DNA of 64,000 nucleotides from an uncultured Pelagibacteraceae bacterium (GTDB lineage: Bacteria > Pseudomonadota > Alphaproteobacteria > Pelagibacterales > AG-422-B15), in the NCBI GenBank assembly GCA_902622985.1, contig CACNSH010000001.1, positions 128,036 through 192,035 of the forward strand, read 5' to 3'. The stretch's first letter is position 1. Each line of letters begins with the position of its first letter. The notes under the pieces are model-generated. The model had not been told where the DNA came from, did not search any database, and was given only the letters and a program-made list of their open reading frames with translations. Made by a program: the position numbers and the translations under genes. Positions 17,797 through 32,445 of the stretch are shown here, in pieces.

Positions 17797-19695
17797 ATGT
17801 TTCATTTAGAATTAAATCAAAACTATTTAAATTTAAATTTAGACAGCAATTTTGACAATAGTGCTAGAAAAAAAATATCTACAATCATTAATAGTCAAGA
17901 AATCCACTTAATTGGCAATATTTTTGAGAAAGATATTGAATCAAAACTCAGACGGATCTTCATACATAAAGAAGATATCGTAGAGGTTTTGCATGAAGTA
18001 TTTACTACAATCTATGGAAGGTACACATTAGTGGTAAGGAATAATACAAAAACACTTATTGCCTCAAGTTACGATATGCCCACACTTTATGTTTATGACT
18101 CTAATTCAAGTTCGGAATTAGTTATTTCAGACATTCACCCAAAATTTTCAAATAAAAACATAGATTGTGATATGTTATATGGAAGGTTACATAATGGCTC
18201 AAATTCTATTTGCCCCATAAGTCTTGATGTAATTTCCACTATTATACCAGGTATGTGGATGGAAATAGATAACAATATTAAATCAGGTTTAAAAATTAAT
18301 GAAGGATGGTCTTTACCAATAAAACATTTATCTAGCCGCTCTGACCACGAGGACATTGCAAATGAATTAGCTGTCGAAATGGGGAACGTATTAAAAAAAT
18401 TTTCTTCTAATACTGATTATGAAGCTCATGTAAAAATTTCAGGAGGGATAGACTCAGCGCTAATAGCTGCGGCTGCAAAATCTAATAATATAGATGTAAA
18501 ATATACAAATCATTTTCATCATTACTTAAATAATGACAGTTATCATGCATATGACATATCTAGAAAACTTGGAATTAAAGTCAATATACTGCCTTACCAA
18601 ATAACTCATCATTCCTCCGTATATTACGATAATTCAGATTGGGAAGAATACATTAAGGAAATAGTTATTCCATTAGCAAAAAAAAATATATTTACATCTC
18701 CTAGTCCTGGTGGCATGAGTCTCACTTTGCCATTTATCAGACAAAACGTATTTGCTTTTGAAGGCAATACATATCCAGTCAATCTTTGTGTGCAACATTG
18801 CAATGTATACCCTCAATTAAACCTTATTAAAGAATTTTATTTAAAAATTAAACAGAGGAAAAGAAGAAATCAATATTCTCACAATAAATCCTCGCAATTA
18901 TTGCGCTACAAAACTAAATCGATAGCATGGTTAAACGATAAAATACATCCTTATTATAACTATGCTTTTTCAATGATTTTTGATAAGAAAAATCTCTCTA
19001 CTGATCTAGAAAAATGTTTTGAAAAAAAAAATAAGCTTTTACATCCATACTATAAAAAATATTTAATAATTATCTCAAATAAAATTAGAAAGGATAAAAC
19101 CTTTGCACGTAAACTACTTGAGCCAGATGCAAATACGATGCTCAAATTAATCAAGTTGATAGCTTTTATAGACGGACCAGCAAAGGGATCGGGAGCGGTT
19201 ATTAAGAATTGCAATGGTTTTGAGACTTTCAATATTGGATTAGCAAGCCAGATTACATTTTTATTGCTGTCAGTTAAATTTGATGAACTTTTAATCCACA
19301 ATTCTAAATGGCATATCTTTAGAGCTTTTCAAATATTAACAAATTTATCATTTAAAAAAATTTACAGAAAATGTCTTTGGACGCATTTAGCTGATCATTT
19401 ATTAGCCAATATAAAGGAGACGCTCTCAAAATTTCACATAATAAGAGAGAGATATGAGAAAAACCTCTCGCATCATAATGAATTATTAAAAAACGAGACA
19501 AACTTAGAATTTTATTTCAAATATCTTAATATAAGAAATTCAAAATTACTTAAAATCTTTGAAGGAACAAAATATTATAAAAATATAAGAGCTATTTATG
19601 AAGGTTTTGATAAAGATAAATTGTTTTTATACAGGAATATTGATTATGGTATTGCTTGTAGTTTAGTAGATGCAGAAATTTTTTTGGAGAACTAA
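17797..19695 (+). CDS. Asparagine synthase-like ATP-dependent amide ligase lacking Cys2
   Basis: PP-loop VKISGGIDSALIAAAAKSNN; N-terminus MFHLELNQN has no Cys at position 2. Confidence 0.75.
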   Translation: MFHLELNQNYLNLNLDSNFDNSARKKISTIINSQEIHLIGNIFEKDIESKLRRIFIHKEDIVEVLHEVFTTIYGRYTLVVRNNTKTLIASSYDMPTLYVYDSNSSSELVISDIHPKFSNKNIDCDMLYGRLHNGSNSICPISLDVISTIIPGMWMEIDNNIKSGLKINEGWSLPIKHLSSRSDHEDIANELAVEMGNVLKKFSSNTDYEAHVKISGGIDSALIAAAAKSNNIDVKYTNHFHHYLNNDSYHAYDISRKLGIKVNILPYQITHHSSVYYDNSDWEEYIKEIVIPLAKKNIFTSPSPGGMSLTLPFIRQNVFAFEGNTYPVNLCVQHCNVYPQLNLIKEFYLKIKQRKRRNQYSHNKSSQLLRYKTKSIAWLNDKIHPYYNYAFSMIFDKKNLSTDLEKCFEKKNKLLHPYYKKYLIIISNKIRKDKTFARKLLEPDANTMLKLIKLIAFIDGPAKGSGAVIKNCNGFETFNIGLASQITFLLLSVKFDELLIHNSKWHIFRAFQILTNLSFKKIYRKCLWTHLADHLLANIKETLSKFHIIRERYEKNLSHHNELLKNETNLEFYFKYLNIRNSKLLKIFEGTKYYKNIRAIYEGFDKDKLFLYRNIDYGIACSLVDAEIFLEN

Positions 19696-21092
19696 CTCAT
19701 AATTTTATTTTCAACAAAATCGAGCAATTTTGATAGCTCAATTTGAAAGTATTCATAATCATATTTATTTTTGAATATTGAAATTATATGTGATGATGAA
19801 ATTGATATCCTTAAATTACCTACATTTTTATCATTTATTTTTACTTTCATTGGCTGAGATAATAATTGCACTTTATTGTTGTAATTTTTTATACAATTAT
19901 AAATCTTTCTTGACTCTAAAAGTGACAAATAATTATTATTTTTTTTTAAATAAAACAAAAAAATCGTTAAATTGTCCTCTATACGTTCTCCTCTAAAATT
20001 TTTAAGTTTTTGATTTTTACATAATTCTAGAGTTTTATGGCTTTTAATTGATTTTTTTATAATATTTTGCAAATTATTTATTATTAGAATCTTATTTTTC
20101 TTTGGGATATTACTAAAATGCTTCATTTCATTAATTGCAAATTTCCATCTAAATAATAATCCATATGACATTTTTGGTGATTTAATTAGTTCTACATCGT
20201 TAAATATTTTTTTTAAATCTGAATTTTTTTGAAGAGCACCTAAACGGTTATTTGTTAAATACGCTGAGCAAAATGGTGGGGCAGAAAAAAACTTTGATCC
20301 AGTCACTATAACGTCATAATTATTTTCTATAAAAGAAGTTAAAGTTTTAAAATCACATCGCATTTGACAAGCATCAACAACAATTTTGAGGCCTTTAAAC
20401 TCTTTTTTCATTTGATTAATCGTCTCTATTGAAGGAAATATTTTGTGTGATTTAGATACATAAACCAGATGTAAAATTGACTTATCATATTTTGTAAAAT
20501 TTTTATTCAAGAGAAATTTAATTTTACTAGATAATATTTTATGATTATCTTTATCCTTATTGTTAGAGTTTATTGGTAAAAACTCAGTTTTAATATTTTT
20601 TGACTTAAATTCATTTATATAATCATTCTTAGATTGGAATTTTCCATAGGGTGCCTCATATGAGAATATTTTTCCACGAGAGGTATGCCTGATGGATGTT
20701 CCAATTTCATTTATTCCTATAATTATATTATAAATATTTTTCTCATTACCCAATAAAGGAAGGTACTCTGAGTCAGTTCCAGAGGGGGATAGATAAATAT
20801 ATTTGACTTTATTAGAAAATATTTCTTTTAATTCTTTTTTTATTTTTAATTGCAATGAATAAAAAAATGAATGCTTATATAATTCTTTTTTAATTTTTTT
20901 ATAATAATTATAAATATTGCTATAGGAATAAAGAGATGAATGATTAGCTGTAGCACTTGAAAACTCAATTAACTTTGCAATGCTATGTTTAACTCCATAT
21001 ATGTTTATGTCCTTCTCAATTGAATTTCGGAAATCATTATCTAAGCCAATTATTTCATTAAAAGTTTTTTTGCTTTTGATTTCTTTCTTCAT
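19692..21092 (-). CDS. PLP-dependent enzyme, aminotransferase class V-like
   Basis: IYLSPSGTDSEYLPLL, VVDACQMRCD and TGSKFFSAPPFCSAYL (probable PLP lysine). Confidence 0.65.
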   Translation of the reverse strand: MKKEIKSKKTFNEIIGLDNDFRNSIEKDINIYGVKHSIAKLIEFSSATANHSSLYSYSNIYNYYKKIKKELYKHSFFYSLQLKIKKELKEIFSNKVKYIYLSPSGTDSEYLPLLGNEKNIYNIIIGINEIGTSIRHTSRGKIFSYEAPYGKFQSKNDYINEFKSKNIKTEFLPINSNNKDKDNHKILSSKIKFLLNKNFTKYDKSILHLVYVSKSHKIFPSIETINQMKKEFKGLKIVVDACQMRCDFKTLTSFIENNYDVIVTGSKFFSAPPFCSAYLTNNRLGALQKNSDLKKIFNDVELIKSPKMSYGLLFRWKFAINEMKHFSNIPKKNKILIINNLQNIIKKSIKSHKTLELCKNQKLKNFRGERIEDNLTIFLFYLKKNNNYLSLLESRKIYNCIKNYNNKVQLLSQPMKVKINDKNVGNLRISISSSHIISIFKNKYDYEYFQIELSKLLDFVENKIMS

Positions 21093-21158
21093 TTAACTAT
21101 ATTTTTTATAAATATTATTTTGCGGAGATTGCTGATTTTATCGAAATTTTATATTTAA

Positions 21159-21235
<77 letters not shown>

Positions 21236-21316
21236 CCAAAAAGATAACTATTTTGTACATAATTTCTTAAATCACCCAGTTCTATAAATCAAGTAAGAAA
21301 TATTTAATCTAAAACT

Positions 21317-22339
21317 CTATTTTTTATATAGCTGAATTTCATCTTCACACATTAACTTAATTAATTGAATGAAAGAAGTCTTTGGTTTCCAATTTAGAAT
21401 TCTTCTAGCCTTGGTATTATCACCTCTTAAAAAATCTACCTCAGCAGGTCTAAAGTATTTTTTATTTATTTTTACAATTACCCTACTACTTTTTAGATCA
21501 TAGCATTTTTCATTTAAACCCTTGCCTTTCCATTTTGGTTTGAAACCAATTATTTTACATGCAATATTAATGAATTCTTTAATAGTATGAGTTTCACCTG
21601 TGGAAATTACGTAATCATCAGGTTTTTTTTGCTGAAGCATTTTCCACATAATTTCTACATAGTCTTTTGCAAAACCCCAATCTCGCTTTGAATAAATATT
21701 TCCAACTTCAAGGGGTTGGCCTTTAGCATATTTAATTTTACAAAGTCCTTTTACTATTTTTTTTGTTACAAACTCATCACCTCTTAGTGGAGACTCATGG
21801 TTGAATAAAATTCCTGAGCAACAAAATAAATTATAACCTTCACGGTAAATATTTGAAATCCAGTGAGCATAAAGTTTTGAGACTGCATATGGACTTTTTG
21901 GACGAAATCTAGAAATTTCATTTTGGAACTTTTCATCCTTTAATCCTCCAAACATTTCTGATGTTGATGCTTGATAGAATTTGGTATTTTTACTGTAATA
22001 TCTTATTGCCTCAAGGATGCGAAGTGTACCAAATGCATTAATATTTGAAGTCATTAAAGGTGTGTCGAATGACGAGCCGACAAATGATTGTGCTGCTAGA
22101 TTATATACTTCATTGAATTGGCCCTCTTTTATAATTTTATGAATATTTGTGTCTTCTGCTAATTCAAAATCTAAAATTTTAACTTTGTCCTCTATACCTA
22201 GTTTTTTGAGCCTCCAGAGACTTCCACTAGCAGTTCTTCTGTCTCCACCGTAAACTTTATAATTTTTCGAAAGTAAGAATTGGGCTAGATAAGCACCATC
22301 TTGACCTGAAATACCTGTGATAAGGGCTTTTTTTTTCAT
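21317..22339 (-). CDS. gmd: GDP-mannose 4,6-dehydratase
   Basis: ALITGISGQDGAYLAQFLLSKNYKVYGGDRR; QASTSEMFGG; SPYAVSKLYAHWI. Confidence 0.93.
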   Translation of the reverse strand: MKKKALITGISGQDGAYLAQFLLSKNYKVYGGDRRTASGSLWRLKKLGIEDKVKILDFELAEDTNIHKIIKEGQFNEVYNLAAQSFVGSSFDTPLMTSNINAFGTLRILEAIRYYSKNTKFYQASTSEMFGGLKDEKFQNEISRFRPKSPYAVSKLYAHWISNIYREGYNLFCCSGILFNHESPLRGDEFVTKKIVKGLCKIKYAKGQPLEVGNIYSKRDWGFAKDYVEIMWKMLQQKKPDDYVISTGETHTIKEFINIACKIIGFKPKWKGKGLNEKCYDLKSSRVIVKINKKYFRPAEVDFLRGDNTKARRILNWKPKTSFIQLIKLMCEDEIQLYKK

Positions 22340-22368
22340 AAATTATTGTTTAAGCAACGTAGCTTTTC

Positions 22369-23388
22369 TTACAAAGTATTGTGTTTTTTCATTAATTCAC
22401 TATTGATCCACTTATAGGTTTCTCCAATACCTCTTTCCAAAGAAATTTCAAAATCCCATTTTAATTTTTCCCTGATCAAGTCGTTATTTGAATTTCGTCC
22501 CCTTACACCTAATGGTGCATCCAATTTGTGATTCCTTGTAACTTTTTTGTTTGCTACTTTAGCTGCTGTATCCACAAGTTCATTGATTGTGACCATTTCT
22601 TCTGAACCTATATTGATTGGACCAATGAAATCACTATCCATTAACCTTCTTGTAGCTTCAATGCAATCATCAATGAACAAAAATGACCTTGTTTGTTTAC
22701 CATCACCCCAGACCTCAATTACAGTTTCGTTGTCTTTTAGTTGAGCTACCTTTCTACATATTGCTGCAGGAGCTTTCTCTCTACCTCCATCCCAGGTACC
22801 TTCAGGACCATATATATTATGGTATCTTGCGACCCTAACTGGAATATTGAAATTTCTATGATACGTAAAGTACAAATGCTCACTAAATAATTTTTCCCAC
22901 CCATATTCTGAGTCAGGTGCGGCAGGATATGCGGACTCCTCTCTACAATCTGGATTATCAGGATCCAACTGATTATACTCTGGATATATACAAGCTGATG
23001 ATGAATAAAAAATTTTTGTCTTATTAATATTATTTTTTTGATTGATGTTATTTAATTGCTTTAGGATGTTAAGGTTTATCATGCATGAGTTATGCATAAT
23101 ATTTGCATCATTATCACCAGTAAAAATAAAACCTGCACCACCCATATCAGCTGCAAATTGATAAATTTCATCAAAAAAATAATTTTCATTTGTAAGTGAA
23201 GATATTACAACGTCTACCTCATTTAAATCACCTTTAATAAAATCATCTGCTTCAGTTTCACTGAATTCAGGGTATTTCAAATCTACGCCTCTAACCCAGT
23301 AGCCTTCTTTCTTTAGTCTTTTGACCATATGACTGCCAATAAACCCTCCGGCGCCTAAAACTAAAGCTTTTTTATTATTATTAAGCAT
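22369..23388 (-). CDS. GDP-mannose 3,5-epimerase-like SDR
   Basis: ADMGGAGFIFTGDNDANIMHNSCMINLNIL, SSSACIYPEYNQL, ARYHNIYGPEGTWDGGREKAPAAICRK, GVRGRNSNNDLI closely resemble plant GME. Confidence 0.85.
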   Translation of the reverse strand: MLNNNKKALVLGAGGFIGSHMVKRLKKEGYWVRGVDLKYPEFSETEADDFIKGDLNEVDVVISSLTNENYFFDEIYQFAADMGGAGFIFTGDNDANIMHNSCMINLNILKQLNNINQKNNINKTKIFYSSSACIYPEYNQLDPDNPDCREESAYPAAPDSEYGWEKLFSEHLYFTYHRNFNIPVRVARYHNIYGPEGTWDGGREKAPAAICRKVAQLKDNETVIEVWGDGKQTRSFLFIDDCIEATRRLMDSDFIGPINIGSEEMVTINELVDTAAKVANKKVTRNHKLDAPLGVRGRNSNNDLIREKLKWDFEISLERGIGETYKWINSELMKKHNTL

Positions 23389-23399
23389 TTTATTTATAT

Positions 23400-24572
23400 T
23401 TAATTTTCGTTGAAAACGTCTCTTGTATATACTTTGTTTTTTACTTGGTCTAGCTCTTTTGAGTATCTATTAGCAATTACTAGATCAGACCTGGAAACAA
23501 AATCTTCAAAATTGTTAACAACCTCTATATTGTTAATTGGATATTCTTCCATTAAAGGTTCATAAAGAATGATATGTTTATTATTGTTAATTAATTCATT
23601 TACAATATCAAGTACTGCACTCTCTCTAAAATTGTTAGAGCCTTCTTTCATAGTCAAGCGATAGATTCCAACTGTATTTGGTTTTTTATTGAGAATTGAT
23701 CTTACTATGAAATCTTTTCTGGTTTTATTGGCCTCGACTACTGCTTTAACAATTTTATTAGGAATATTGTCGAAATTTTTTAGTAATTGCTTCGTATCTT
23801 TTGGCAGACAATACCCTCCATATCCAAATGAAGGATTATTATAGTGATTTCCAATTCTTGGATCAGAGCTTATTGCCTTTATTATTTTTTCGATATTTAG
23901 ATCTTGGCTTTCAGCATAACTATCCATTTCATTAAAAAATGAAATTCTCATTGCTAAATATGTATTTGCAAATAATTTAACTGCTTCTGCTTCTTTTGAT
24001 TTCATTTTAAAGATTGAGATCTCACCGTCATTTTTTCTTGAACAATCGATTAAAATTTTGCCGAAAGTATCTGCTTTATCTGAAGTATCACCTACAACTA
24101 TACGAGATGGATAAAGATTATCATATAAAGATTTAGTCTCTCTTAGAAATTCTGGGGAGAAAAAGATATTTTTGGATTTAAACTTTGTCTGCATTGTGTC
24201 AGTAAAACCAATCGGAACAGTTGATTTGATAACAATGGTAGTATCAGGATTGATTTCTAAACAATCTGAGATCACATTTTCTACTGAAGAAGTGTCAAAA
24301 GAGCCTGTAGCAGAATCATAGTTTGTTGGTGTTGCTATGATTACATAATCAGCTCCCAAATATGCCTCTCTAACGTCAGTAGTTGCAGTCAGATCTAAAT
24401 TTGATTTATGAAGAAAAGATTCAATCTCCTCATCTTTTATTGGAGATCTCTTATCATTAATTAAATCTACTTTTACCTTGGAAATATCTAATGCAACTAC
24501 ATTATATTTTTGTGAAATTAGTAATGCAAGACTTAGCCCCACATAGCCAGTACCTACCACACAAATTTTCAT
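23400..24572 (-). CDS. UDP-glucose 6-dehydrogenase family (short form)
   Basis: True start is probably MKICVVGTGYVGLSLALLI at 24572; NPSFGYGGYCLPKDTKQL active-site Cys. The track's extension to 24767 runs into 5S rRNA. Confidence 0.92.
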   Translation of the reverse strand: MKICVVGTGYVGLSLALLISQKYNVVALDISKVKVDLINDKRSPIKDEEIESFLHKSNLDLTATTDVREAYLGADYVIIATPTNYDSATGSFDTSSVENVISDCLEINPDTTIVIKSTVPIGFTDTMQTKFKSKNIFFSPEFLRETKSLYDNLYPSRIVVGDTSDKADTFGKILIDCSRKNDGEISIFKMKSKEAEAVKLFANTYLAMRISFFNEMDSYAESQDLNIEKIIKAISSDPRIGNHYNNPSFGYGGYCLPKDTKQLLKNFDNIPNKIVKAVVEANKTRKDFIVRSILNKKPNTVGIYRLTMKEGSNNFRESAVLDIVNELINNNKHIILYEPLMEEYPINNIEVVNNFEDFVSRSDLVIANRYSKELDQVKNKVYTRDVFNEN

Positions 24573-24633
24573 AATATTAGAGAATAGATTGTGATAAATA
24601 ATTGTAAAGTGACAATAATTCACGTTTAGTAGA

Positions 24634-24749
24634 CCTGGCAATGTCCTACTCTCCCATGCCTTAAGACAAAGTACCATCGGCGCTGGAGCCCTTAACGTTC
24701 GAGTTCGAAATGGGATCGAGTGTAACCTCTCCGCTAAAACCACCAGGTC
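24634..24749 (-). rRNA. rrf: 5S ribosomal RNA
   Basis: Conserved 5S sequence on the minus strand (CCTGGTGG...CGAACTCGAACGTTAAGGGCTCCAGCGCCGATGGTACT...GGGAGAGTAGGACATTGCCAGG). Confidence 0.93.
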
Positions 24750-24841
24750 AACAAAACGTGAAATCAATACTAATTAAATTTCTTATTATTCTATCTAGTT
24801 GTCGCTTGTTTAATACTAGTTTGTTCCTAGTACATAGAAAA

Positions 24842-27574
<2,733 letters not shown>

Positions 27575-27691
27575 TTCTATGTACAAAAAACAAACTTATA
27601 GTTTTTTGTGACACTTAGATTTGAATTCTCAATAAAATTTTTAATTTAGTATTGATGTCACTTCACGATGTAAATGGAAAAGCTTAAAACT

Positions 27692-27767
27692 TGGTGGAGC
27701 TGACCGGGATCGAACCGGTGACCCCCTGCTTGCAAAGCAGGTGCTCTCCCAGCTGAGCTACAGCCCC
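27692..27767 (-). tRNA. tRNA-Ala (TGC)
   Basis: GGGGCTGTAGCTCAGCTGGGAGAGCACCTGCTTTGCAAGCAGGGGGTCACCGGTTCGATCCCGGTCAGCTCCACCA. Confidence 0.97.
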
Positions 27768-27783
27768 AAGAGATACCACGTCA

Positions 27784-27861
<78 letters not shown>

Positions 27862-27974
27862 AAACGTAAGGCTTTATAGTTTTAAACAATGAAAGAGAAG
27901 CGAGGACGGTAAGCCGCATATAATTACTAAGTTAAATATTTTTTAAATTCAAATGAACTCAAAAAATTACTCTT

Positions 27975-29463
<1,489 letters not shown>

Positions 29464-29903
29464 TTAAAAATGACGCACACAAACTTATTGGCGGAGTTGC
29501 ATAATATAAATTATGCAATCCAATAAACGTGTACGGTTATTCTGTACTGCGGAATTACCGCCCACGTTTCTCTTTCAATTTACTTTTCCAATAGCATAAT
29601 CGTGCAAGCAAAAAAACCTTACCCCTAAAGATAAGGAATTAAATGCCAGTTAGATTATATTAAGACTATAAATAGTCATATGCCGCAAGTTCAGAGCATC
29701 ACCGAACAAGGGTGAGCGTTTTTTTACTGTATAGAGCCAAAAAGTCAAGCAGCAAAGGATATAAAAGGCAGAAAACTAGTATTTTTATAGAATTATAATT
29801 ATGTAATAAATTCAATTATTTATTTGATTAATTAGGAGTTTCGCATCAATCAAAAATAATATTTATGAAAAATCTCTAAAAATGTTTATACCAATATCCC
29901 AAA

Positions 29904-31181
29904 ATGACCTTCTTCAATAGAAATCAGATTATTCTGTCACTGAGCTTTATCTTCCTAATAGGTATTTCATATTTTTTGTCTATTTCGTTTGGAGAAAACT
30001 TAGCTCGAGAAAAAAAAATTTCTAAGAAAATTATAGCGGATGAAGACCCAATCCATATTAAGGAAAAATTAGAAATTGATTTTACGCACGTCCAAAGATA
30101 CTACCTGCAAGAAGGAGAGACTTTTACTGGAGCCTTGAAACAAGCAGATCTTGAGGATGAAGAAATTAATGATGTTATCAATATTATATCTGAAAAAATA
30201 GATTTAAGAAAATTAAAAGTAGGAACACTTATTGAAACTTACACGAAGTCCATTAATGATAAAAAGACAATTAATGAAATAATTATATATCCTGATATTG
30301 AAAAAAAAATCTATGTTCAAAAAGTTAATAATGAGTTTGTTGTAGGTGAAGACAAAAAAAAACTATTTAGCAAGTTAAAATTTTACGAAGTTGAAATCCA
30401 TAATAGTATTTATGAGTCTCTTAAAAAAGTAGATACGCCAGATGAAGTTATAATGGAGTTTGTACAGTTGTATAGTTTTGACATCGATTTTCAAAGAGAC
30501 ATTAGAAACGGAAATAAGATCAAAATATTTTTTGATATTTATACAGACTTGCAAAACAATTATATTAAATCTGGAAAGATCTATTTTTCAGAAATTATTC
30601 TTAATGATGAAATCTATGAGCTTTATAGATTCCAATCAGGGGGAGATGAATTTGTTGAATATTTTAGTCGTGAGGGTAAATGTGCAACTAAAGCACTTAT
30701 GAAAACACCAATTAATGGAGCGAGGTTATCCTCTGGTTTTGGAATGAGAAAACATCCAATTTTGGGTTATAATAAAAAACATCAAGGAGTTGATTTTGCA
30801 GCACCTACTGGAACACCTATAATGGCTGCGGGCACAGGCCACGTAGAATTTGTTGGCAATAATGGGGGTGCAGGTAAATATATTCGGATCAAGCATCTCA
30901 ATGGATATAAAACTAGTTATTCTCACCTAAGCGAATATGCTTCAGGTATTAAAAAAAATGTAAAAGTCCGACAAGGACAAGTGATAGGTTTTGTTGGAAA
31001 CACCGGTCTCTCCACCGGTCCTCACCTACACTATGAAGTAATCTTTAACGGAAAAAGAATTAATCCAATGAAAATGAAATTACCCTCTGGCAAACAACTC
31101 AAAGGCAAAAACTTAGAAATTTTTCTAGCTGAGAAAGACCGAATTAATTCTGAATTATCTATCTTAAGTTCTATGAATTAG
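29904..31181 (+). CDS. M23 family metallopeptidase (LytM domain, murein hydrolase-like)
   Basis: GFGMRKHPILGYNKKHQGVDFAAPTGTPIMAAGTGHVEFVG...GLSTGPHLHYEV; N-terminal TM segment. Confidence 0.93.
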   Translation: MTFFNRNQIILSLSFIFLIGISYFLSISFGENLAREKKISKKIIADEDPIHIKEKLEIDFTHVQRYYLQEGETFTGALKQADLEDEEINDVINIISEKIDLRKLKVGTLIETYTKSINDKKTINEIIIYPDIEKKIYVQKVNNEFVVGEDKKKLFSKLKFYEVEIHNSIYESLKKVDTPDEVIMEFVQLYSFDIDFQRDIRNGNKIKIFFDIYTDLQNNYIKSGKIYFSEIILNDEIYELYRFQSGGDEFVEYFSREGKCATKALMKTPINGARLSSGFGMRKHPILGYNKKHQGVDFAAPTGTPIMAAGTGHVEFVGNNGGAGKYIRIKHLNGYKTSYSHLSEYASGIKKNVKVRQGQVIGFVGNTGLSTGPHLHYEVIFNGKRINPMKMKLPSGKQLKGKNLEIFLAEKDRINSELSILSSMN

Positions 31182-31509
31182 CTTCTTCAATAGCTTTTGC
31201 AGGATCTAGTGTTTCAACAGACTCTTCGACACTAGTAACTTCATTTCCATTAGTTTTTAATGAGCCATTTTTCTCATTAAGACGACCTTGGCGCTCATTT
31301 AGCATTCTGCTATAATGTTCAGCGTGCTGCATATAGTTTTCTGCACCTACATAATCGCCTGATGCTGCTGCATCTTTTGCTAAGACCTTGTACTTTTCAA
31401 GAACTGTCGTTAAATTGCCTCTGACTCTGGTATTATTACTACCATTACTAAAGTTTTCATTGTTTCTGTTATTTGACCTTTTGAAGGGTCGGCTTCTTCT
31501 ATTTTTCAC
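31171..31509 (-). CDS. DUF4167 domain protein
   Basis: RSNNRNNENFSNGSNNTRVRGNLTTVLEKYKVLAKDAAASGDYVGAENYMQHAEHYSRML. Confidence 0.85.
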   Translation of the reverse strand: MKNRRSRPFKRSNNRNNENFSNGSNNTRVRGNLTTVLEKYKVLAKDAAASGDYVGAENYMQHAEHYSRMLNERQGRLNEKNGSLKTNGNEVTSVEESVETLDPAKAIEEANS

Positions 31510-31596
31510 TTTGAAAGTTTTAACCTAATACATAGGTATTCTATTAATCGAGATTTCGTAAATTAGTGTTAAGTTCATAATTAATCAAGTTTTTAT

Positions 31597-32445
31597 TTAT
31601 ATTCTTTTTGCAACTATACACCTTGGCAGATTAGCTATGTCTTTTTCAACTGAAATAAGCTGAAAACCAGTATTTTTTAGCAATTTATCCATGGGTTTTA
31701 ATTGGTTTTGACCAATCTCAAAAATGATCAATTGTTTTTTGTTTTCATATTTAATTAAATTATTTAAAATCATTTTAAAACAACTTAACCCATCTTCTTT
31801 TGCAAAAAGGGCGATTTTAGGCTCAAATTCTCTAACATCCTTGAGCAGCTTATCTTTTAATAAAGCAGAAACATAAGGTGGATTACAAACTATAAGATCA
31901 TAATTTTTTGTATTAAATTGAGAAAAATCTGCATTGTATAATTTCAATCTATTATCATTTATTAAATTATTTTTATTCTGCTTTGCTACTTGCAAAGCAT
32001 TTTTATCTAGATCAATACCAACACCCTTAGCTTTTTTAAATTCTCTTAAAAGTGAAATTATCAAACAACCAGATCCTGTACCAAGATCTAATATTTTCAG
32101 ATTTTGATTTTTATCAGGAAAGCATTTTATAGCAGTTTCGATGATAGTTTCACTGTCAGGTCTTGGAATTAAAACTGAATTATCTACAAAGAATAAATCT
32201 TTCCAAAATTCCTTTTTATTAATTATGTATGCAATTGGTTCACTTTTTTTTCTTCTTTGAATTAGTTCTTTGTATTGATCCAGTTTGATATTATCTAGTG
32301 GCTTATTGTGACTTATATTAATTTCTTCATTAGAAATATTTAGAACATACTTCAGAAGTATTTTTTTTTCTAAAATAGGAACAGAAACATCTTCAGAGTA
32401 TAAAAGTACGTTTAGTGAAGACATATTAATTGCCTTGTTCTGCAA
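31597..32445 (-). CDS. prmC: Peptide chain release factor N5-glutamine methyltransferase
   Basis: VCNPPYV NPPY motif; [16 protein letters not shown]; follows prfA. Confidence 0.95.
   Translation of the reverse strand: MQNKAINMSSLNVLLYSEDVSVPILEKKILLKYVLNISNEEINISHNKPLDNIKLDQYKELIQRRKKSEPIAYIINKKEFWKDLFFVDNSVLIPRPDSETIIETAIKCFPDKNQNLKILDLGTGSGCLIISLLREFKKAKGVGIDLDKNALQVAKQNKNNLINDNRLKLYNADFSQFNTKNYDLIVCNPPYVSALLKDKLLKDVREFEPKIALFAKEDGLSCFKMILNNLIKYENKKQLIIFEIGQNQLKPMDKLLKNTGFQLISVEKDIANLPRCIVAKRI

Noticed and set aside
24573-24767. 65-aa N-terminal extension of the UDP-glucose dehydrogenase ORF
   Set aside because: The extension translates 5S rRNA (RFVDLVVLAERLHSIPFRTRTLRAPAPMVL); the real start MKICVVGTGYVG is at 24572.
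29690-29730. Hairpin-like TCACCgaacaagGGTGA followed by GCGTTTTTTT
   Set aside because: Weak 5-bp stem in the 16S leader region with no plus-strand gene to terminate; more likely part of the rRNA leader/promoter region.
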